Shown: positions 61,601-64,000 of the stretch, one piece after another
Numbering within the stretch: position 1 is the stretch's first letter
How the letters are laid out: every line of letters starts with the position of its first letter
Origin: Terana coerulea
Lineage: Eukaryota > Basidiomycota > Agaricomycetes > Polyporales > Phanerochaetaceae
Direction of reading: 5' to 3'
DNA length: 64,000 nt
NCBI GenBank assembly: GCA_024811115.1
Contig: JAKOGH010000109.1
Location: 1-64,000, forward strand
Notes under the pieces: model-generated
The model's database searches: none
What the model saw: only the letters and a program-made list of their open reading frames with translations
Told to the model about the DNA's origin: nothing
Made by a program: the position numbers and the translations under genes

Positions 61601-64000
61601 CGATCTCAGAGTCAAGATTCAGGATCACGTGGAGCGAATGTCATTCGCCGTCACCAACCTTGAATACGTCCATTTTCCTCGGTTATGAGTGGTTGGAATT
61701 ACACAACCCATCAATTAACTGGAAGATCGCACACTCAGAGTTCGATAGATGTCCAGCCACTTTGTGATACAGCGCCTAATTGCATTGAGGATGACGAACA
61801 CGAAATCCCGAATGATCCGGAGGCTCATCTTGAGGAGGGGAACAAATCTTCGTTTTCGACTGGCAGCGCTACGTCGCAACGGCGCGCTCACATCCGCGCT
61901 AAAACCAACGTGGCTATGGATCTGGCAATCGAAGAAAATGCAAAGAAAGCAAAGAAACCTTCGAGAAACTAGTCTCTGAGTACTATCACGAGTACAAGGA
62001 CGTCTTTGCTAAAGAAAACTTGATTCACTACAGAGCGACGCCCGTGGGACCACGCGATTGAGCTAACGCCAGGCGCTACGCCAGTGGGAAAATCGATACC
62101 TCACACGCTAGATGAACAGAAAGCGCTAGACGACTTCTTAGAAGAGAACCTTCGATCCGGGCGTATCGCCCTTCCAAGTCACCCTGGGCAGCTCGTTCTT
62201 CTTTGTCGAAGAAGGATGGCTCGCTTCGACCTGTACAGGAACTGCAAGCTTGATTTAACCATCAAAAATCGTTACCCACTTCCTTTGATCCAGGAACTGG
62301 TAGACAAGCTGAAAGGGTCCGTACTTCGCGAAGTTAGGCGTCAGATGGGGCTACAACAACATTCGGATCGAGGAAGGCGATGAAGAAAGCGGCGTTCATC
62401 GCAAGCCGCGGACTCTTGAACCCCTAGTCATGTTCTTGGTCTGCCAATTTCGCGGCCACGTTCCAGACAATGATGAGCGGCGTCTTCAGAGATCTGATCC
62501 AGGAAGGACACGTGATGGTCTACATCAATGACATCATGATCTATACAAGGATCTGGAAGAACATCGCCGCATTGTGCAACGAGTTCTGGGCGTAATGCGA
62601 GAACACCGGTTGTACCTCAAGGCAGAGAAGTGCAATTCGAGCGGCTTGAGATCGAATACCTCGGCATGATCATCTCCAGAAGGACAAGTCCAGATGGATC
62701 CAGTCAAAGTAGAAGGCGTCGAAATGGCCGAAACCCGCGTGCAAACAGGACATTCAGGTGTTCTCGGCTTTACCAACTTCTGACGATTCGTAAGACTTCG
62801 GCAAGATCGCAAAGCCGCTCACCTCCTCACCGGCAATGCCACATTTGTATGGAACCCTGAGCAAGCCGAAGCCTTCGAAGAACTCAAGAACCGCATCTGT
62901 TCTGCCCGTCCTAGCAATGCCCACGGACGAGGACAAGTTCCGAATTGAATGTGGCGCTTTGGACTTCGCCTACGGTGCAACCCTTGAGCAACGCCAGGAC
63001 GGCAAATGGAAGCCTGTCGCATTCCTCTCTAAAGTGTTCACAGCCACCGACGCAACTATGAGATCTACGATAAGGAACTCATGTATCATGTCGGCCACTT
63101 GACGAATGGCGCCAGTCTGGGCGCTCGGCGGGACTTGAGATCTGAACAGATCACAAGAACTTGGAATACTTCCGGGAAGCCTCAGAAGCTGAACCGACGG
63201 CAAGCACGTTGGTGTGCCGAACTTGCAGTATCACTTCCTGCTTCAGCACAAACTCAGTCGGACCAAGCGGAAAGGCAGATGGACTCGCGACAGGCTGGAT
63301 ATGAGAATGGAAAGGGCGATAACGCAGACATTGTAGTATTAAAACCAGAACACTTTCGCGAACTATCTCTACGTAGCATAGATCGGCCATGCTTGACGGA
63401 CCAGCCACGGAATGGCTCGTAGATATTAAAAAGCACAAAGCCAATAAGGACAAAGTAGTTACGATAGCGCTAGCAAAGAAGGAGACGGACTGGAAGGAAG
63501 ACGAAGAAGGATTGGTTACTTGGAAAGATCGGTATCTACGTCCCGTACATCGGAAACTTCAGCGAACAGATCATCAAGCATCACCATTCACCTCATGGAC
63601 ATCGGGCCAACACAAAGACCTACGAGTTGATCACGTGCAACTACTGGTGGCCACGTATTCGCGGAGACATTAGGAAATACGTCGAGGGATGTCGACTGTC
63701 GAAGACCAAGGTTCACACCGGATCCAAACTCGGCCCGCTGCGAACGAGATCGCCTCTCGGCCTGGGAGATCATCTCTGTCGACAAAATTGGTCCACTCCC
63801 TCCGTCGCTAGGATTCGATGCTATCATTGTGATTGTCTGTATGTTCTCCAAACAGATAATTTGCATCCCCTCCACCATCGAGCTCAACGCGCGAAGGATG
63901 GAGCAAAATCCTGCGTGACCATGTTGTCGCCCATCACGGCATTCGCGGAAGATTGTTAGCGATCAAGGAGCAGAGTTCAAGAGCAGTACATATCTGAACT
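58656..64000 (+). mobile_element. Degenerate Ty3/gypsy retrotransposon interior, cut by the window edge
   Basis: Fragments in normal order but in many frames. Gag is at about 59880-60700 (NKPDTFDGSRKDWEAWW, QGGSAGEWAEAYLES), a zinc-knuckle remnant (FNCHQKD) near 60765, and an aspartic protease near 61460-61560. Reverse transcriptase is at about 62050-62830 (NRYPLPLIQELVDKLKG; the catalytic Y-x-D-D box reads YIND), RNase H at about 62900-63350 (ALDFAYGATLEQRQDGKWKP), and integrase from about 63540 with the HHCC-type start and core pieces to the window end. Frame breaks are frequent and the first catalytic Asp of reverse transcriptase is Asn, so this copy cannot move on its own. The region 58656-59880 is leader with no clear gene. 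Confidence 0.85.

Overview
The window looks like nuclear DNA of an agaricomycete basidiomycete, most likely a white-rot species. The genes carry many short GT-AG introns (about 48-70 nt). There are two secreted manganese peroxidases of the lignin-degrading class II type, a family of leucine-rich F-box-like proteins, and a decayed Ty3/gypsy element. I saw no bacterial operons, CRISPR arrays, rRNA or convincing tRNA. Exon models were built by reading splice sites and codon phase by eye; no alignment or search was run.

Left part (1-28 kb). A roughly 2.8 kb segment carrying a coiled-coil gene, a TGGACT-type hexamer array and three roughly 170-bp tandem units occurs twice in opposite orientation, at 1-2832 and 25130-27951, bracketing about 22 kb. 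Inside lies a same-strand tandem array of four, probably five, paralogous genes of unknown function (about 3.8-17.2 kb). They share an N-terminal motif ending near IASE, a Zn2Cys6-like six-cysteine module, a basic or low-complexity middle and a helical C-terminus. Then come a PDX1/E3BP-like lipoyl protein (17.6-18.8 kb), the Rad1 subunit of the 9-1-1 checkpoint clamp (19.0-20.7 kb), an F-box-like remnant, a SAM methyltransferase and a decayed second rad1 copy (23.6-25.1 kb). A third rad1 scrap sits in the left repeat arm.

Middle part (28-41 kb). A complete thioesterase-superfamily gene (29.3-30.6 kb) is followed by the relic of a Fet3-type multicopper oxidase, a small membrane protein with two frame breaks, an F-box-like gene with a truncated relative, and an apparently complete histone acetyltransferase HAT1 gene.

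Right part (41-64 kb). Two manganese peroxidase genes with almost identical exon layout (41.2-42.7 and 54.5-56.1 kb) are separated by two F-box-like genes and an intact gene for a SCAP homologue (sterol-sensing domain plus C-terminal WD40-type region, 47.3-51.5 kb). Both peroxidase genes have the same 17-bp motif about 200 bp upstream of the start codon. The window ends in a Ty3/gypsy element with a 318-bp candidate 5' LTR and broken gag, protease, reverse transcriptase, RNase H and integrase.

Several otherwise conserved genes, including both peroxidases at the same codon region, are broken by single-base indels, mostly in homopolymers. This suggests residual assembly error at least as strongly as real gene loss, and it should be settled before any of these genes is called a pseudogene.
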